Assembly (NCBI GenBank): GCA_024734495.1
Contig: JALMQS010000128.1
Span: forward strand, 24,959,860 to 25,023,859
Source of the DNA: Forficula auricularia
Taxonomy: Eukaryota; Arthropoda; Insecta; Dermaptera; Forficulidae
Reading direction: 5' to 3'
Length of the DNA stretch: 64,000 nt
Shown here: positions 1 through 12,108 of the stretch, piece by piece
How positions within the stretch are numbered: position 1 is the first letter of the stretch
Layout of the letters: the number at the start of each line of letters is the position of its first letter
The notes under the pieces: generated by a model
What the model was told of the DNA's origin: nothing
Databases searched by the model: none
What the model saw: only the letters and a program-made list of their open reading frames with translations
Made by a program: the position numbers and the translations under genes

Positions 1-1100
1 TTTTTGTTAAAACTCTTAGATTTATGGATATCCAGCATTTTCCATGACATGAAATGATCAATTTTTTCAAAAAATCGCAGTTTCCCCTCATAAAAAAACC
101 ACTCATCCTAGAGACTTGATTTCTGACTCATTCTCTAAGAGATTTTGTTGACTTCGATCATTCCCCTCAAAATCTGCTTTGTGAATAGCACATAATTTAC
201 CAATAAGTTTGTCCTCATGACTTCAAGGAACGAAGCATGTAGGACCACTTCCACAAAAATATGTTATAAAATTACAATACTGGTATGTTATATTACTAAA
301 AAGTTTTTGAGGCCGGACTTTTTATAGAAAAATTATATAAGAAATATTTAACAGTGTACATAGCCAAAAGTTAAGCTACGATGTCTATTATGACTATTCC
401 AATCCGTTAAACTGTTTGAACAGAAGAACGTATGACAAAGTTTCATTTTTATAATTTACATATATGTATATAGATAGATATAGATTAGTAAATTAAAATT
501 CATTCATATCCTGATGAAAATAAAACAAGTACTTATGGCATTGAAGATTAGTGATGGCCAACCGGATAAGATAAATGGCGATAAGAAAAATAGGATTTCT
601 CTCCAAACAATAAATTTGTAGATTATCGAAGTGTCCAAACAAATTCTGTGTATACAATATTTATTTGTTTATTTTACGATAATATTCATTCAAATAGGAA
701 AAGGGTGGCGCTAGAGGCGAATCTGATGAAACAACCGCGCACTTGTCAGGTTGATCAACAATGAACTTAACAGTGTGATTAGCCGCATAACACTTGAAGA
801 GTGTCCGGATTGAAGAGCGATCTATTCTGAAAATTCGTGGCTAACCAGGGTGATTAAAAAGTAAAATGTTTATCTTTACGCTAACAAAAACCAAAATATT
901 GGTATTCTCTATTTACCAAATAAATTGTATAGTTAATATTATAGAAGTTCAATGAGGTCATTATCTTTTCTGATATTGACAAATTGTCAAATGTTACTTT
1001 GAAATCATGTTTTGTTTGTAAATACAATTTAGAACCCAAGAAAATTAATTAGAATAAAAAAATAATATTTATCTCAATAAGAAAAAACATATTCGGAATA
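1..1100. other. AT-rich intergenic DNA, no gene seen
   Basis: No open frame longer than about 60 codons with recognisable content, no convincing splice-bounded exon and no terminal repeats were seen. A small GC-richer patch around 700-840 has no recognisable motif. Confidence 0.4.
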
Positions 1101-2212
1101 CAGTAGAGCGTCGATAATCCGGATTAATTGTGACCGGACCCTGTCTGGATTTTTGAAAAGAGCCAAAAAAATATCGTTTGAGTTCATAACAAAAAGAAAA
1201 CTTGCTAAAACCTTTAATAATTCACTTTAGTGGTTAAATAAGACTGGTGGATAAAAATAAAACAAAAATTTCTCCTCGTAAACCTAACAATGGATTCCAG
1301 TAGTTTTATGCACTGATTATCATGCAATTTCCCAATTTTTTACAATACGTCAGAGTTTTAAGATATTATCGGTCAAAATGACGAAAAAGGCCATTTTGAC
1401 CTATTTCCGAGATCCCATTAGATATTAAACAGCAATATTTGAAATCAAAATATTTTGTTGGTGTAATAGAAAACAGCTTTCTCTTTGATTTTCAAATTAC
1501 GACTTGTTTTTAGATCAATTATAACTTGAGTTATAACTAAAAAAACCAAGACTACGTGATTATAAAGGATAATAAACATAGATAAAATCATAAGGTCTTA
1601 GTTTTTTAGTTATAACTCGAGTTCTAATTGAGCTAAAAACAATTGGTAAGTTGAAAACCAAAAAGGAAGCAGTTTTTCTATTAGGCAAAAAAAAATATTT
1701 TGTTTGCAAATATTGCTGTTTATTATTTAATGGGATTTGAAAAATAGGTCAAAATGGCATCTTTGATGTTTTTGACCGATAATATCTCAAAACTCTGAGG
1801 TGCTGTAGAAAAATCGGGAAATTGTATGATAATCAGCGAATAAAACTCTACTGGAATCCATTGTTAGGTTTACAGGGTAAATTTTTTGTCGAACAGTGTA
1901 ATTTTGGAGCAGATAATTAAAACCATTAATTAATATGAACTAATAATGTACATATTTTAATGAAAGAATATACAAACATATATAATGTACAATATGTATT
2001 TACAGAATACTGTACAGTTTATACATTGTCAGAGCTCTTAAAAAAAATTGATTTTTGAACTGTAGTAGTGGTTTGCTTTTTTAAGGCCAAGTCTTTGATT
2101 CCACAAATATGTATGTATGGTATGTATTCACTTCAACTTTTTTTTCACCGGAATTGAATCTGGATTATTGACGGTCCGGATTTTTGACGTCCGGATTATC
2201 GACGCTCTACTC
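1101..2212. mobile_element. pogo/Tigger-like non-autonomous DNA transposon
   Basis: The left end reads AGTAGAGCGTCGATAATCC and the right end is its reverse complement, with TA dinucleotides immediately outside (1099-1100 and 2213-2214). A TA duplication and a CAGTAGAGC-type terminus are typical of the pogo/Tigger branch of Tc1-mariner elements. The interior holds no transposase frame and is occupied largely by a second, nested foldback element. Extra CCGGA-TTNTTGAC copies near 2160-2195 look like subterminal repeats. Confidence 0.6.
1268..1898. mobile_element. foldback MITE nested in the pogo-like element
   Basis: Two long arms are inverted copies of each other: the stretch around 1280-1330 is repeated as its complement around 1800-1870, and the arms meet near 1565. 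The right end (GTCGAACAGTG followed by TA) matches the ends of the related element at 9762-10541. No coding capacity was seen. The left terminus is decayed, so that boundary is approximate. Confidence 0.55.
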
Positions 2213-3055
2213 TAACTATGGTAAATACTATATTAAAGCAATCGTGGTAAAAAATGGTTATGAAAGAAAGCTCAGAGGCATATTAGACAAAAATATTGAA
2301 AAATCAAACCTGAACTCAATCTATTCACTAATAGAAAAAGATAAACCCAAATTTAACCATATTGCGAGAAATGTTAGCAAACTCTAAAAGTAAAACTGAA
2401 TCCATTAAGTCTAAACACAATATTTACGAACCCTGCAACGCCAGAATAAAAATTTATTCAGTTCCAATAAAAAAGATAAATTATCTAATATCAAGAAGCA
2501 AAGAGTTTATTTAAAATGCAAATTGGAATGGATTATTTTTATAAATAATAAATAAATAAATCTTTACTACTCGACCTGCTTAGAGGCAGAGGTCCTCGGT
2601 GGCTAGGTCAACCAAACATCAATACAAATCAATTACAAGAAATCAACTATTAATTATATATGTCAGAAACGTTGAGTTAAGCCTTTCATGAATCGAATCC
2701 GAGTTCCAAAATTAGCAATCCGGGCCAATTGGCTACCATGTGGGGTTAATTAAAAATAATCTATTCCATCTCGGATCTAATAGATGACAACCTCATGTGA
2801 CTTAGAAATTTAAATACTATTAAGAAATGAATTTATTTTATTTAGGGACGAATCTAAGATTTTAGTTGAAATATATTTACATTGCATATCAGAGGGCTTC
2901 GTCACCTCAGAAATCGAACCCAAGCGCTAACTTGATTTCCGGGCAGTTAGCAGTCTCTCTCCGATATGCAACATACAATATAAGAAATAAAGCTAAGCAT
3001 GTGGTTAAATGGCCTGGGTTGATTTTTGAAAAATTCCATCTTTTTTCAAAATAAT
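2213..3055. other. intergenic DNA without recognised features
   Basis: AT-rich sequence with only short open frames. A segment at about 2690-2930 has a repeat-like composition, but no termini or coding motifs could be defined. Confidence 0.35.
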
Positions 3056-3057
3056 CT

Positions 3058-3745
3058 GACGTGTTCTGATGTGGCCATCCACTTGACTTTACCATACAAC
3101 CTGGCACCTGAAATTATTTTATGATCATGTACAGTGAGAGGAGAGGGCTTAGTTTTGGCATTTTTATACTTCTGGTTAAGTATACAAAATTTGGTTGAGT
3201 TTGGTAAATGGCCATGATTTTGATTTTTTGACCCCCCCCCCCCATTTTGGGCGGTTAGTTTTTGCATTTTTAGACTTTAGGGGTCCCACTGATTATGTAT
3301 ACAAAATTTGGTTAAGTATGCTCAAATGGCCTAGATTTTTAATTTTTAACCCCCCTCCACCAATTTTGGGTCGATATTCACCAAAACTAATCAGCTCTTA
3401 ATCTCAATGGACCAATACTACGTGTGAAATTTGGCTTCGATATTCACACACTGTTTTTGAGCTAGCTCGTCCACAAAAATTTGGTAACGCACAGACTAAC
3501 AGACAGACTACCAGACAGACTAACAGACATTTTGACAAAACAATTATTATCTCGAAAAATATAATTTTTTCGATGTTCACTTATTAGAGCTTTTTTGTAG
3601 AGCGAAACGCCCTGGTTTCGCTCAATTTTTTTAATCAAAATAGTTTAAGCCATTTTTTAGATATTTCGAAAAAAGAAGGAAACAAACCATTTTTTTCATG
3701 CATTACAATACTTGACCATACCCTATATGGTAGAAAGTAAAAAGA
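3058..3745 (+). repeat. dispersed element with poly-C tandem units, copy 1
   Basis: This copy begins with a GTGTTCTGATGTGGCC block followed by ACTTTACCATACAACC, and ends near a CTTGACCATACCC..TATGGTA block. In between are tandem units of about 115-120 bp, each holding TATACAAAATTTGGTT and a run of C followed by ATTTTGGG. A downstream unique part contains TTTGGTAACGCACAGACTAA. The same order of blocks occurs at 16183-17030, 26075-26875 (opposite strand) and 42236-42548 (partial), so this is an interspersed family. The inverted ACTTTACCATAC ends suggest a TIR element, which is inference. Confidence 0.6.
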
Positions 3746-3835
3746 AACTCAGAAAAAGATGCTTAAATCTTTAGGTACATTAATTATTTAAAATCTATTT
3801 CATCGGCAACTTGATCTCTTAATATATAATAATAT

Positions 3836-4074
3836 TAGGTGTGGTAATAAGTTCTCGCTATTTATCGTTAAAATTAATGCTTTTTTAAAAGACATGTCAG
3901 TGAAAGTAATGACTATCTTATCGTTAGACACTACTTTTCCCATCTTTCTAGGAACATTTGAATTCCAGGTCGGAAAAACAAGTCTTTTGAGGCTATCCAA
4001 GAGTTGGCCCATTTTTTGACATCTCCATTAGAATAGAAGTGCTGCTCAGCCAGGCCATAATCGGAGACGATCCT
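3836..4074 (-). pseudogene. mariner transposase C-terminal fragment (decayed)
   Basis: Read on the minus strand, 4073 to about 3931 encodes a stretch with GLAEQHF, DVKKWANSWIASKD and FLERWEK, the usual C-terminal block of mariner transposases. There, the last helices precede a W-E-K-V-V..DG-Y end. A stop and frame change near 3931 follow, and VVSND continues in another frame. The sequence at 3835-3850 (TTAGGTGTGGTAATAAG) could be the transposon terminus beside a TA. The catalytic core is absent, so this is a relic. Confidence 0.6.
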
Positions 4075-4525
4075 CAAACACTAGCCTACATCTCTTTTTT
4101 TTAGTGCTTATTTTAGAATAGTATATTGTGTCTATTTCGAGGTTTTATTTGGAGAAGGGCAAATTTGCATTTGGAAACCAAAAAGCGAAGCAAATAGGAC
4201 AGGGGTTAGCCCTTCATCACTTACAGCCTCATTTTTGAAATCACCCTACCAATTTTCCTTTTTAAAATTAATTCCTCACAGTGTTTCAATCGAGTAAAAA
4301 AATACCAATAATCGTTTTTGAGAAAAAAATAAAAACCACCCCATCCTTCAAGTAATGGGGTACGTCGATTTTGACCAAAACATTAACATTCCTAGCATTT
4401 CAAATATCGTTGCTCATATGCTGAGATATAGACACACACACACAAACCATTGATTTTTTGAATTAATTTTGGCTCTGAGGTCCACAAAACCCTTTTTTCT
4501 TCTTAACTCAGTGTCTATATCTTAA

Positions 4526-5132
4526 GGGGGTTCAGGGACAGCATATCTATCTGGTTGATCTTCGAAAAAATCTTTTGTATTTCAGCAGAGTGACAACGTC
4601 ATGTCTGACTACAATTTTTAATAAAAAATATTGTTAATAATGAGGTTAATTTCGAATAAATATCTTTGTTTTGATAATATTAATAAAAATGAATATTGAG
4701 ATAAAGTTTTTCTCATTATAAAAACATTTATTTAACACAAAAACGATTTCAAGAAATAGAGTTAGAATTCTATCACTAGTGCTTTTGTCATATTCTGTTG
4801 GCTGCAAATAACTTTTATTTTTACATTTATGAATAACTCATTAACTAGACTGTCAAATCTATTGAAAAATGTATCATTCGATTCATAAAAGTTGAATTAT
4901 TGATCTGTATAAATTTGTTGAAAATTGTATAATTTGTATAGAAGTTATAGCTCTTTTAAAAGCTCGGTCCATTTACTTCCATGTTAAAAGGACAATTTTC
5001 AATAATTTATTTCTCGGTAATGGGACAGACGATCAACTTCAAATTTCGGGATTAAATATTTAATACATTAATGATTCGATGGTAAAAATTTGAGAATTTT
5101 CTTATAAAAATGATAAACAGTCCCGAACCCCC
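4526..5132. mobile_element. MITE with TTAA target duplication (piggyBac-like)
   Basis: TTAA at 4522-4525 and 5133-5136 flank inverted ends GGGGGTTCAGGGAC and GTCCCGAACCCCC. A TTAA duplication is the hallmark of piggyBac elements, and a 607-bp element without coding capacity fits a piggyBac-derived MITE. The subterminal regions are not inverted copies of each other beyond the ends, so this is not a foldback. Confidence 0.55.
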
Positions 5133-5136
5133 TTAA

Positions 5137-5634
5137 GGTCATCGGGCATACTCCATTGGAGTTGTCCGAATAAAATTAATTTTTATAGATTTGGGGATAA
5201 AAGAATTCGAAAATTGAGCCTCTTCAATGCAATACGTCAATAGCTTACTTACGTGATTCGCGATGTAAAATGTAAGTGAAAGTAAAAGATCTTTGAGCAT
5301 GAACATAGAACAAACATCAATTTTGAGGTGGCCACCAATGGCCCTAATGGGGATGATTCATAGGTAGGAGGACAAAATAATATTTTAAAAACAAAAATTA
5401 ATCAGTGTTGAGCGTTTCGTCTATTTATTTCGAATTCATCAACAACTACAAAAATTATCACAGATCATCAATACAGTCATTAAAATAAATAAATAATATT
5501 ACCTTAGATATGAGTGATTTTATTGTCATCAATGAATCCATTTAACATATTAATATTCATTAGTAATGAAGATGTTGAAGCTTTTTTGTGATTAATTTGA
5601 TTAAAATTTGAATTTTTAGTTAAATCACACATAA
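5137..5634. other. AT-rich spacer
   Basis: No coding exon or termini were recognised between the TTAA MITE and the foldback that begins near 5635. Confidence 0.35.
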
Positions 5635-7168
5635 TTAATTATAATTATTTATTGAACACGAATGAATAATACAATAAAACTACGATGTTTCGATCGACTT
5701 GTTCTGCGATAAGCGGAGTGGGTGCTCTTTAGACTGGTCGTTAAAAATTAATTATTTTTTTTCCGACGCACCCTAAAAAGCTTCTTTTTGATGAAAAAAA
5801 GCGAGATAATTTTTTTTTTTTATATTAAAAACAACACGTTTCGCAAGACGATCTAAGTTCATTTTTTGGTAAAATCATGTTTTTTGGAAATTTCGCATTA
5901 AGTATGCAAGAATAGTAATTTTTTGATAATTGAATATTATTAACGCAATGTTACATTATTAATATCATTATTTTCATCAATAAATTTGAACTAATTTCCC
6001 AAGTAAATTTCCAATCGGTAAAGTTAGCTAGCAGGTATATGTACAATTATTATCTATCATATCTTATCTTATATTATTAAATGAGCAATTCTCGTATATA
6101 TATAATCGGTTTCTCGAAAACGGCTCAAACGATTTCGCTAAAAATTGGTGTACTTATCAAGTGTCATGAGTTATTAGTCGTGTATAAATTTTAATCCGAT
6201 TGAAATAAAGGAAGGGGGTGTAAATTAGTCATGTCGTAAAATAAATATTTTAATCGTTCATATCTCGTCTTCGGTAAGTCGCAGAGCCTTGAAATTTGAA
6301 ACTTAAGCTATCTAGAGGCTACAAGAAGTACCACAAGATTTTGGCTAAAATAGAAGTACCGGAAGTTGATGTTTACGTACGTAAGAATGTACCCCCCTGC
6401 GTTTCTCAACCATAAATCTCAGAGCTACGAAATTCGAAACTTAAGCTCGATATAGGCTAGAAGGGGTACAGCAAGCTTTTTGGTTGAAATCGGAACACCG
6501 TAAGTGGACATTTACATGAAAGATTTTTCGTTTTTTTTTATTTTCTCAAAAACGGCACTAACGATTTTTTTTAAAATTGGTGTACTTATCAAGTGTCATG
6601 AGTTATTAGTCGTGTATAGATTTTAATCCGATTGAAATAAAGGAAGGGGTGTAAATTAGGAGTGTCGTAAAATAAATATTTTAATCATTCATATATCGTC
6701 TTCGGTAAGTCGCGGAGCTTTGAAATTTGAAACTTAAACTATTTAGAGGCAAAAAATTACCGAACATCGCTCGGTGCTCCAGGCACTATTTATTAAATTA
6801 CCGAAGCTTTCATGCGTCTATAGTTTCTATAAAAAATATGTCGGGAAATTTTAAAAATTAAAATTTTATTCATTTGAGTTCCAAATGGTTTATTTTTCAG
6901 GAAAAATACTATTTGTGATAAGAAATTTCAAAAGGACATGATTTTACCAAAATATGAACTTCGTCTTGAGGTGCTACGTCATGGTTTTAATAATAATAAA
7001 AAAAAATTTACCACGCGTTTTTTCATCAAAAGGAAGCTTTTTAGGGGGCGTAGGAAAAATTTAATTTTTAACGACCAGTCTAGCTCTCGAGGAGCCGCTC
7101 TTTCAGAGAACCCAAAGTCCGGTACGGCTTTTATTGCATTATTTATTCGTGTTCAATAAATAATTATA
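5635..7168. repeat. large foldback (inverted arms about 280 bp)
   Basis: The block at 5640-5900 (with GACTGGTCGTTAAAAATTAA, and AAAAGCTTC within a longer match) recurs as its complement at 6900-7165. The outer ends read ATTATTTATTGAACACG and CGTGTTCAATAAATAAT. The roughly 900-bp centre (about 6000-6880) is a different repeat family, described separately, so the foldback either captured or received it. No coding capacity was seen. Confidence 0.55.
6060..6760 (+). repeat. interspersed repeat (TCATGAGTTATTAGTCG family), partly tandem
   Basis: Key blocks are ATCAAGTGTCATGAGTTATT, GTCGTAAAATAAATATTTTA and CATATCTCGTCTTCGGTAAG. They appear at 6130-6300 and again at 6580-6740, so the unit is partly duplicated. 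Further copies are at 11215-11560, 12480-13140 (opposite strand) and 24930-25610. No transposase frame or termini were recognised. It might be a Helitron-type or satellite-derived repeat, but this is not established. Confidence 0.5.
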
Positions 7169-7215
7169 AGTACCTGGCCACCGAGCGATGCTCGGTAACT
7201 TTTTGCTTCAAGTTA
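6755..7215. repeat. inverted hairpin pair with CACCGAGCGATGCTCGGT-type stems
   Basis: A palindrome ACCGAGCGATGCTCGGTAAC lies at 7180-7200. Its inverted counterpart ACCGAACATCGCTCGGT lies near 6765, and a third copy is near 12303. Short GC-rich hairpins beside TTTTTGCTT could be ends of a rolling-circle type element, but no CTRR end or Rep/helicase frame is visible, so class assignment is open. Confidence 0.3.
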
Positions 7216-7229
7216 AAAGCTATATATAT

Positions 7230-7440
7230 AGTATACGGCCCTGGACCCCCCCCCCCCCCGAACCCCACACTCACCCCGCCCGCCACCTCCACGCCACGGA
7301 CCCTCCCGTTTCTGCCCCACCCCCGAAACTCCCTACCTCGTCCCATCCCACCTCCACCCTACTGCAACTCTCACCCCCTACTCCCGCATATCGCCCCCGC
7401 ACCCAGTTTTTGCATTTCTAGTCTTCTAGTGACCCACAGA
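7230..7440. repeat. C-rich low-complexity tract
   Basis: A long run of C followed by pyrimidine- and C-rich sequence in an otherwise AT-rich region. Open frames across it on both strands come from low complexity and are not genes. Confidence 0.5.
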
Positions 7441-8430
7441 TTATGTGTATTTAGGCATATAAATAAATACCGTATAATTATTTTTTTAATTAAATAACAA
7501 TTTGTCGAGTTTTATAATTAATTAAATTGTCAAATTCTAATATTTAATATTTGTGGGATTTAAAACTCGATTTTTAATCAATTAAATTGTCCAACTTTTA
7601 ATATATAATAATAATTGTAATGATCTTATTGTGGAATTTAAAATTAAAAAACCAATTATTTATTAAAAGGAAATTGAATAAAAATGTAAATATACATTTT
7701 TATCGAGACAACCACCTGTGAATAATTATTTCAATTAACAAAAAACCCATCAAAAACAACTTAGCCGAAGATGAGACCGTGACAGATCGAATTGCCAACA
7801 CAAAACCCTCCTAACCCCTGAATTTCATCCAAATCGTTAAAGCCGTTTTCGAGAACCCGATTGGATATATGTGCCCATAATTATGAAAGTAGTCTAAGTC
7901 AAAAAACTAATAAATTAGTTTTTTAATATTTTATGTTTTATCCATTTAAAAAGTACAGTAATAAGATGTCGGTTTTGAAAAATCGCATTGACAACGATAG
8001 AAGGAGGTTTAAAATTCAGGGTAGCCTGGAGAAAATATTGCTCAGACCCTAAAGGGTTTGATAATTTATTCATATTTTTAAAAGTGAGCAAGGATTTTTG
8101 AATTTATATAAATTAATTTAGATCCATTCAAAAAGAGAATAAATCTGGTGACGCTAATGACCTTCGTAGTCGCCGCGTCCTTAAATTCAAATTAAAAAAA
8201 AAAAAGAAAAATCGCATAAAATTGAACCATTAAGTGGATTTTTGGTTGTCTCATTATACAGAATTAGAATCTTGTTTATTTTATAAAACTTTAAATATCT
8301 CGAAACTAACAATCAATCACTTAGACCACTTTCGAAATTATGGGCATATATATATATATACGAAATAAAGAATAACTCTACAAAATTTGATCAAGATAGG
8401 AGAGAGTTTTAATTTTTTCCCCCACTCACA
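7441..8430. other. AT-rich DNA, repeat-derived
   Basis: Repeat-like text with a TATATA tract near 8345. No gene, splice-bounded exon or defined termini seen. Confidence 0.35.
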
Positions 8431-8439
8431 TTTTAGATA

Positions 8440-8880
8440 GTTGGGAGTCGAATTTCAAAAAATCCTGAAATTACTTTTTAGATATTTGTATTTAGAATTT
8501 TATTAAGTAAAAATCAAGTAGATACCTTATCGTTCTTAATTGAAAATGCATAATTACTGTAAACACATTGCAAAGATATTTTGCCCCTTTTGACCCCTTT
8601 AGGGGCGAATTTCAAAAAATCCTGAAGTTATTTTTTAAATATTTTAATTTAGTATTTTTATAAGTAAAAAGCAAATAGATATTTTATCGTCCTTAAGAGA
8701 TATCGCATAATCAGTGAAAACACACTTTCCCCCCTTTGACCCCCTTAGGGGTCGAATTTCGAAAAATCCTTTCTTAGTGAGCCCCTATGTCATAGATGTA
8801 ATATCCTCTCCAAATTTCATGTTTCTATGTCCAGTGGTTTTGGCTGTTTTGATGATGAGTGAGTGAGTCAGTGTATCGGG
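8440..8880 (+). repeat. two to three imperfect tandem units of about 150 bp
   Basis: Units begin with GTCGAATTTCAAAAAATCCT or a close variant (about 8450, 8605 and 8750), and GTAAAAA(T/G)CAA(G/A)TAGATA recurs between them. The last unit runs into CCTCTCCAAATTTCATGTTT. This is non-coding and likely part of a dispersed insect repeat. Confidence 0.5.
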
Positions 8881-9556
8881 AAAAGAATTTTATATAATAT
8901 ATATATATATATATAGAAGATTTGCTCGTTTAATATAATAAGATTAATTATGTGTGATTTAACTAAATATTCAAATTTTAAATTAATATTCGTTAAAAGA
9001 ATAGAAGGAAATAATTAAGAATCTAATGGATTATTTATATATAATTATATATTTGTTGGTTAAAGAAATAAAATAATAAGTAATTAGAATCAAATTCTTA
9101 CAAAACTACAAAACTAAATATATATATAACGAAGTGTTGTAATGATAGGAGAATGATAAGCGACAGTCACTTGTCCCTGAACATCTACCTTTGTGTCAAT
9201 GGGTTAAACTAAACCTTGGTCTCTCATCAAATTGAACATTGAACTTCCTAGAGAATTTATTCCCTATTCGGGTTCGTGATTAATTTTTTTTTTTTTTTTT
9301 TCTCCGTAATGAAAGTTCGGACTCTGATCCGATCCGTTGTCTATCTATCTCTACAATATTAAATAAATAACCAGAGTGATTGGAGGACCATCGCGGTCAA
9401 CGAATGTTTACTCATGTCGCAATCGTCTGTTATGCTTTTTCTCTCTTTAATCCAACGCATAGAGAAAACAAACTTGAGCACTTTTTAGGGTTGCATACAC
9501 TCTGTAAAACCGTGTCGCAATCATGTCTGATTATGTATGTTCGACTGATGGATCCA
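8881..9556. other. AT-rich spacer with a microsatellite
   Basis: A TA run lies at about 8896-8915 and a T run at 9280-9300. The piece at 9300-9555 is GC-richer but shows no recognisable protein or RNA. Its open frame starts at a TTG and has no splice or family support. Confidence 0.35.
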
Positions 9557-9761
9557 AGTACGTACCCAAAAATTCCATTCGGGGGAGACTGAGGTGATTT
9601 TTAAAATTCATTCTGCAAGTTCGAAAAGTGAAGTTTTCAATATTTATACTCTGATAACACTGTTAAACAAAAATGTTTTCCCCGTAAACCTAACAATGGA
9701 CTCCAGAGGCTGGAAGAGAGTTCCAGTTCCTTGAAGGTTTTATTTAACTGGTCCAAAATTA

Positions 9762-10541
9762 CACTGTTCGACAAAAAATTTACCCTGTAAACCTAACAAT
9801 GGATTCCAGTAGTTTATTCGCTGATTATCATACAATTTCCCGATTTTTTTACAACACGTCAGAGTTTTGAGATATTTCGGTCAAAAAAAACAAAGATGCC
9901 ATTTTGACCTATTTTCAAATCCCATTAAATAATAAACAGCAATATTTGAAATCAAAATATTTTGTTTACCTAATAGAAAACTGCTTCCTCTTTGATTTTC
10001 AACTTACCAATTGTTTTTACCTCAATTAGAACTCGAGTTATAACTAAAAAACTAAGACCTTATGTTTTTATCTATGTTTATTATCAAATTGCAAGTTTTT
10101 GCCGAGAGTAGCAGAATTTTTATATATTGAAGGAGAAACTATAGTCTCGTTATAAATAAATAAAATTTATAATTCCAGCAGAAGACACACTCTTTTATTG
10201 TCTCCTTCAATATGTTTATTATCCTTTATAATCACGTAGTCTTAGTTTTTTAGTTATAACTCGAGTTCTAATTGATCTGAAAACAAGTAGTAAGTTGAAA
10301 AAATCAAAGAAAAACTGTTTTTTATTATGTGAAGAAAATATTCTGATTGCAAATATTGCTGTTAATATCTAATGGGACTCGATATTAATGGCCTTTTTCG
10401 TCATTTTGACCTTAAATATCTCAAAACTTTGACGTGTGGTAAAAAATCGGGAAATTGCAAGATAATCAGCGAATAAAACTCTACTAGAATCCATTGTTTA
10501 GTTTAAGAGGAAAATTTTTATTTAATTTTTGTCGAGCAGTG
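9762..10541. mobile_element. foldback MITE, CACTGTTCGAC ends, TA duplication
   Basis: The ends are CACTGTTCGACAAAAAAT and its complement TTTTTGTCGAGCAGTG, flanked by TA on both sides (9760-9761, 10542-10543). Arms of about 320 bp are inverted copies meeting near 10075, where a 125-bp hammerhead-family insertion sits. The same family is at 1268-1898. No coding capacity was seen. Confidence 0.65.
10086..10210. mobile_element. 125-bp Penelope-like fragment with 13-bp target duplication
   Basis: TATGTTTATTATC is present at 10073-10085 and 10211-10223, precisely bounding the insert inside the foldback MITE. The other arm of that MITE and its relative at 1.5 kb show what the site looked like before insertion. 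The insert starts with the family end GCCGAGAGTAGCAGA. It contains GAAACTATAGTCTCG, the 3' half of the hammerhead core seen intact at 62.6 kb, and ends in TTATTGTCTCCTTCAA. It lacks the CTGATGA half and is therefore a truncated or internally deleted copy. Confidence 0.6.
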
Positions 10542-10962
10542 TAATCAAACATGATCTTAATCAAATTAACTAATTTTTTATTACACAGAATCATTGACTT
10601 TTTCACAAGTTTTCCCATAATCTATAATTTACATAAACAATTGATCCATAATAAATGTATTATAACGCATCATAAAACGAATTCACAAGTTCAGACGTCG
10701 AGATTTCGTAGCTGTCATGATATCAAGGAATTTGTCGGGATCCACTTTATAGTCCCAATGTATTGATGGGCAGGATGAAATAGAATTTAATTACCTCTCG
10801 CAAAAAACATTGACACTTATGAAAATCAGTATTGTTTTACAATTTTTTCCGAAGTATACTTTTTTGCAATAGAGCTAGATTCTTCAAATTTTCCAGAATT
10901 TCGGGGGGGGGGGGACTGTAGCCCCCTTAGCCCCCTCCCTGGGTACGTGGTTGGATGGATCC

Positions 10963-11214
10963 TTATTGTAGATGGTAAACTTATTTGATACATACTTAAC
11001 ATTTACAAGTAAAAATGTATTTATTTTCCCCGAAATCATAAAAATACTAAAATTATATAAGATTATTATTTTGGGGAGGGTCGAATTTTCGAGGGGTCGA
11101 AAATAAACTATATTTATTTATGATAGGGTGTGAGATTCCCTCTAAAGTTCTCATTTGGAAGAATTAGGCTATTTTTTTTTTTAATTCCATATATAGTTCA
11201 AAAAGACGGTTTAG
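10963..11214. other. AT-rich spacer
   Basis: No feature recognised apart from a short G-rich patch near 11075. Confidence 0.3.
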
Positions 11215-11560
11215 GATAACTCCAATTAATTGAATTAAAGGAAGAGGTTGTAAATTGGTCATGTCGTAAAATAAATATTTTAATCGTTAATATCTCGTCT
11301 TCGGAAAGTAGCAGATGCTTGAAATTTGAAACTTAAGTTATCTAGAGGCTACAAGAAGTATGACAAGATTTTGGCTAAAATAGAAATACTGGAAGTTGAT
11401 GTTTACGTAGGTAAGAATGTACCCCCCTGGGTTTCGCAACCATAAATCCCAGAGATACGAAATTCGAAACTTAAGCTTGATATAGACTAGAAGGAGTACA
11501 GCAAGCTTTTGGTTGAAATTGGAAAACCGGAAGTCGATTCCTTCCACCTAGAAGTTACAA
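11215..11560 (+). repeat. interspersed repeat (TCATGAGTTATTAGTCG family), partial copy
   Basis: Carries ATTAAAGGAAG, GTCGTAAAATAAATATTTTA, CTCGTCTTCGGAAAG and the downstream CCATAAATC block in the same order as 6200-6510. Open frames across this copy are artefacts of the repeat. Confidence 0.5.
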
Positions 11561-11674
11561 AATTAAATTAACTTTTTTCAAGCTCTCAAAGAGTCACGAC
11601 CCAGAAAGGCCATCGCAATACTTCCCCATTATATTCTATGAATATAATTGTGAATGTAATAGATAATTTTTTAA

Positions 11675-12108
11675 GGTGACCAATCGTCCTGTTTAGGGAA
11701 GACAGTCCTTCTTTTGTAAGCTCTGACCTCCCTCGAAAAGTATCCTCCTACATGTTCTCCTTTTCGATATTTGAAGACTAATCTATAAACTTTGTTTTCG
11801 ATCGAGATTATATAGATATTATAGATAAATTCAATATGAAGACATTCCTTGTTCCAATATATTGTTAAGAGAAGATAGACACATTGAAAAATATATTCAT
11901 TCAATGGAAAAGTACTCATTTAAATAAAAAATAATAGGCATGTCAACATAATTATAATATAAAATGCTACAATTTTTTTTACTATGGATTTATCGTAATT
12001 ATGGTTTGTTTTTGTTGCAATCTATAAAATGTTTTTTTTCTTTACGATATTGTTTTCTTCAATTAATTTGTGTCCTCCTTTTCATTTTAAAAAAGTTGGT
12101 CACCTTAT
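11675..12108. mobile_element. short TIR element with AGGTGACCAA ends
   Basis: AAGGTGACCAATCGTCC at the left and AAAGTTGGTCACCTT at the right form inverted ends of a roughly 430-bp AT-rich element. Ends of the type AGGGTGACCAAC also occur at 58700. The subterminal GTCCTTCTTTTG and TGTCCTCCTTTTC blocks are likewise inverted-related. Target duplication is unclear, so the superfamily (possibly hAT) is not settled. Confidence 0.45.

Larger units (their letters stand above)
9557..10953. mobile_element. possible hAT-like composite, 9-bp direct repeats
   Basis: GATGGATCC flanks the segment (9548-9556 and 10954-10962). Both ends carry ACGTACCCA in inverted orientation, and the right end has the G/C-run plus AGCCCCCTTAGCCCC composition usual for hAT ends in this window. 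The interior contains a nested foldback and has no transposase. The terminal repeats are offset by one base, so the exact boundary and the class are tentative. Confidence 0.4.

Noticed and set aside
7164..7421. Overlapping proline- and glycine-rich frames on both strands
   Set aside because: Produced by a C-rich low-complexity tract; both strands are open only because stops are rare in such composition.
11671..11919. 82-codon minus-strand frame
   Set aside because: Covers the terminus of a short TIR element; similar frames appear wherever that terminus occurs.
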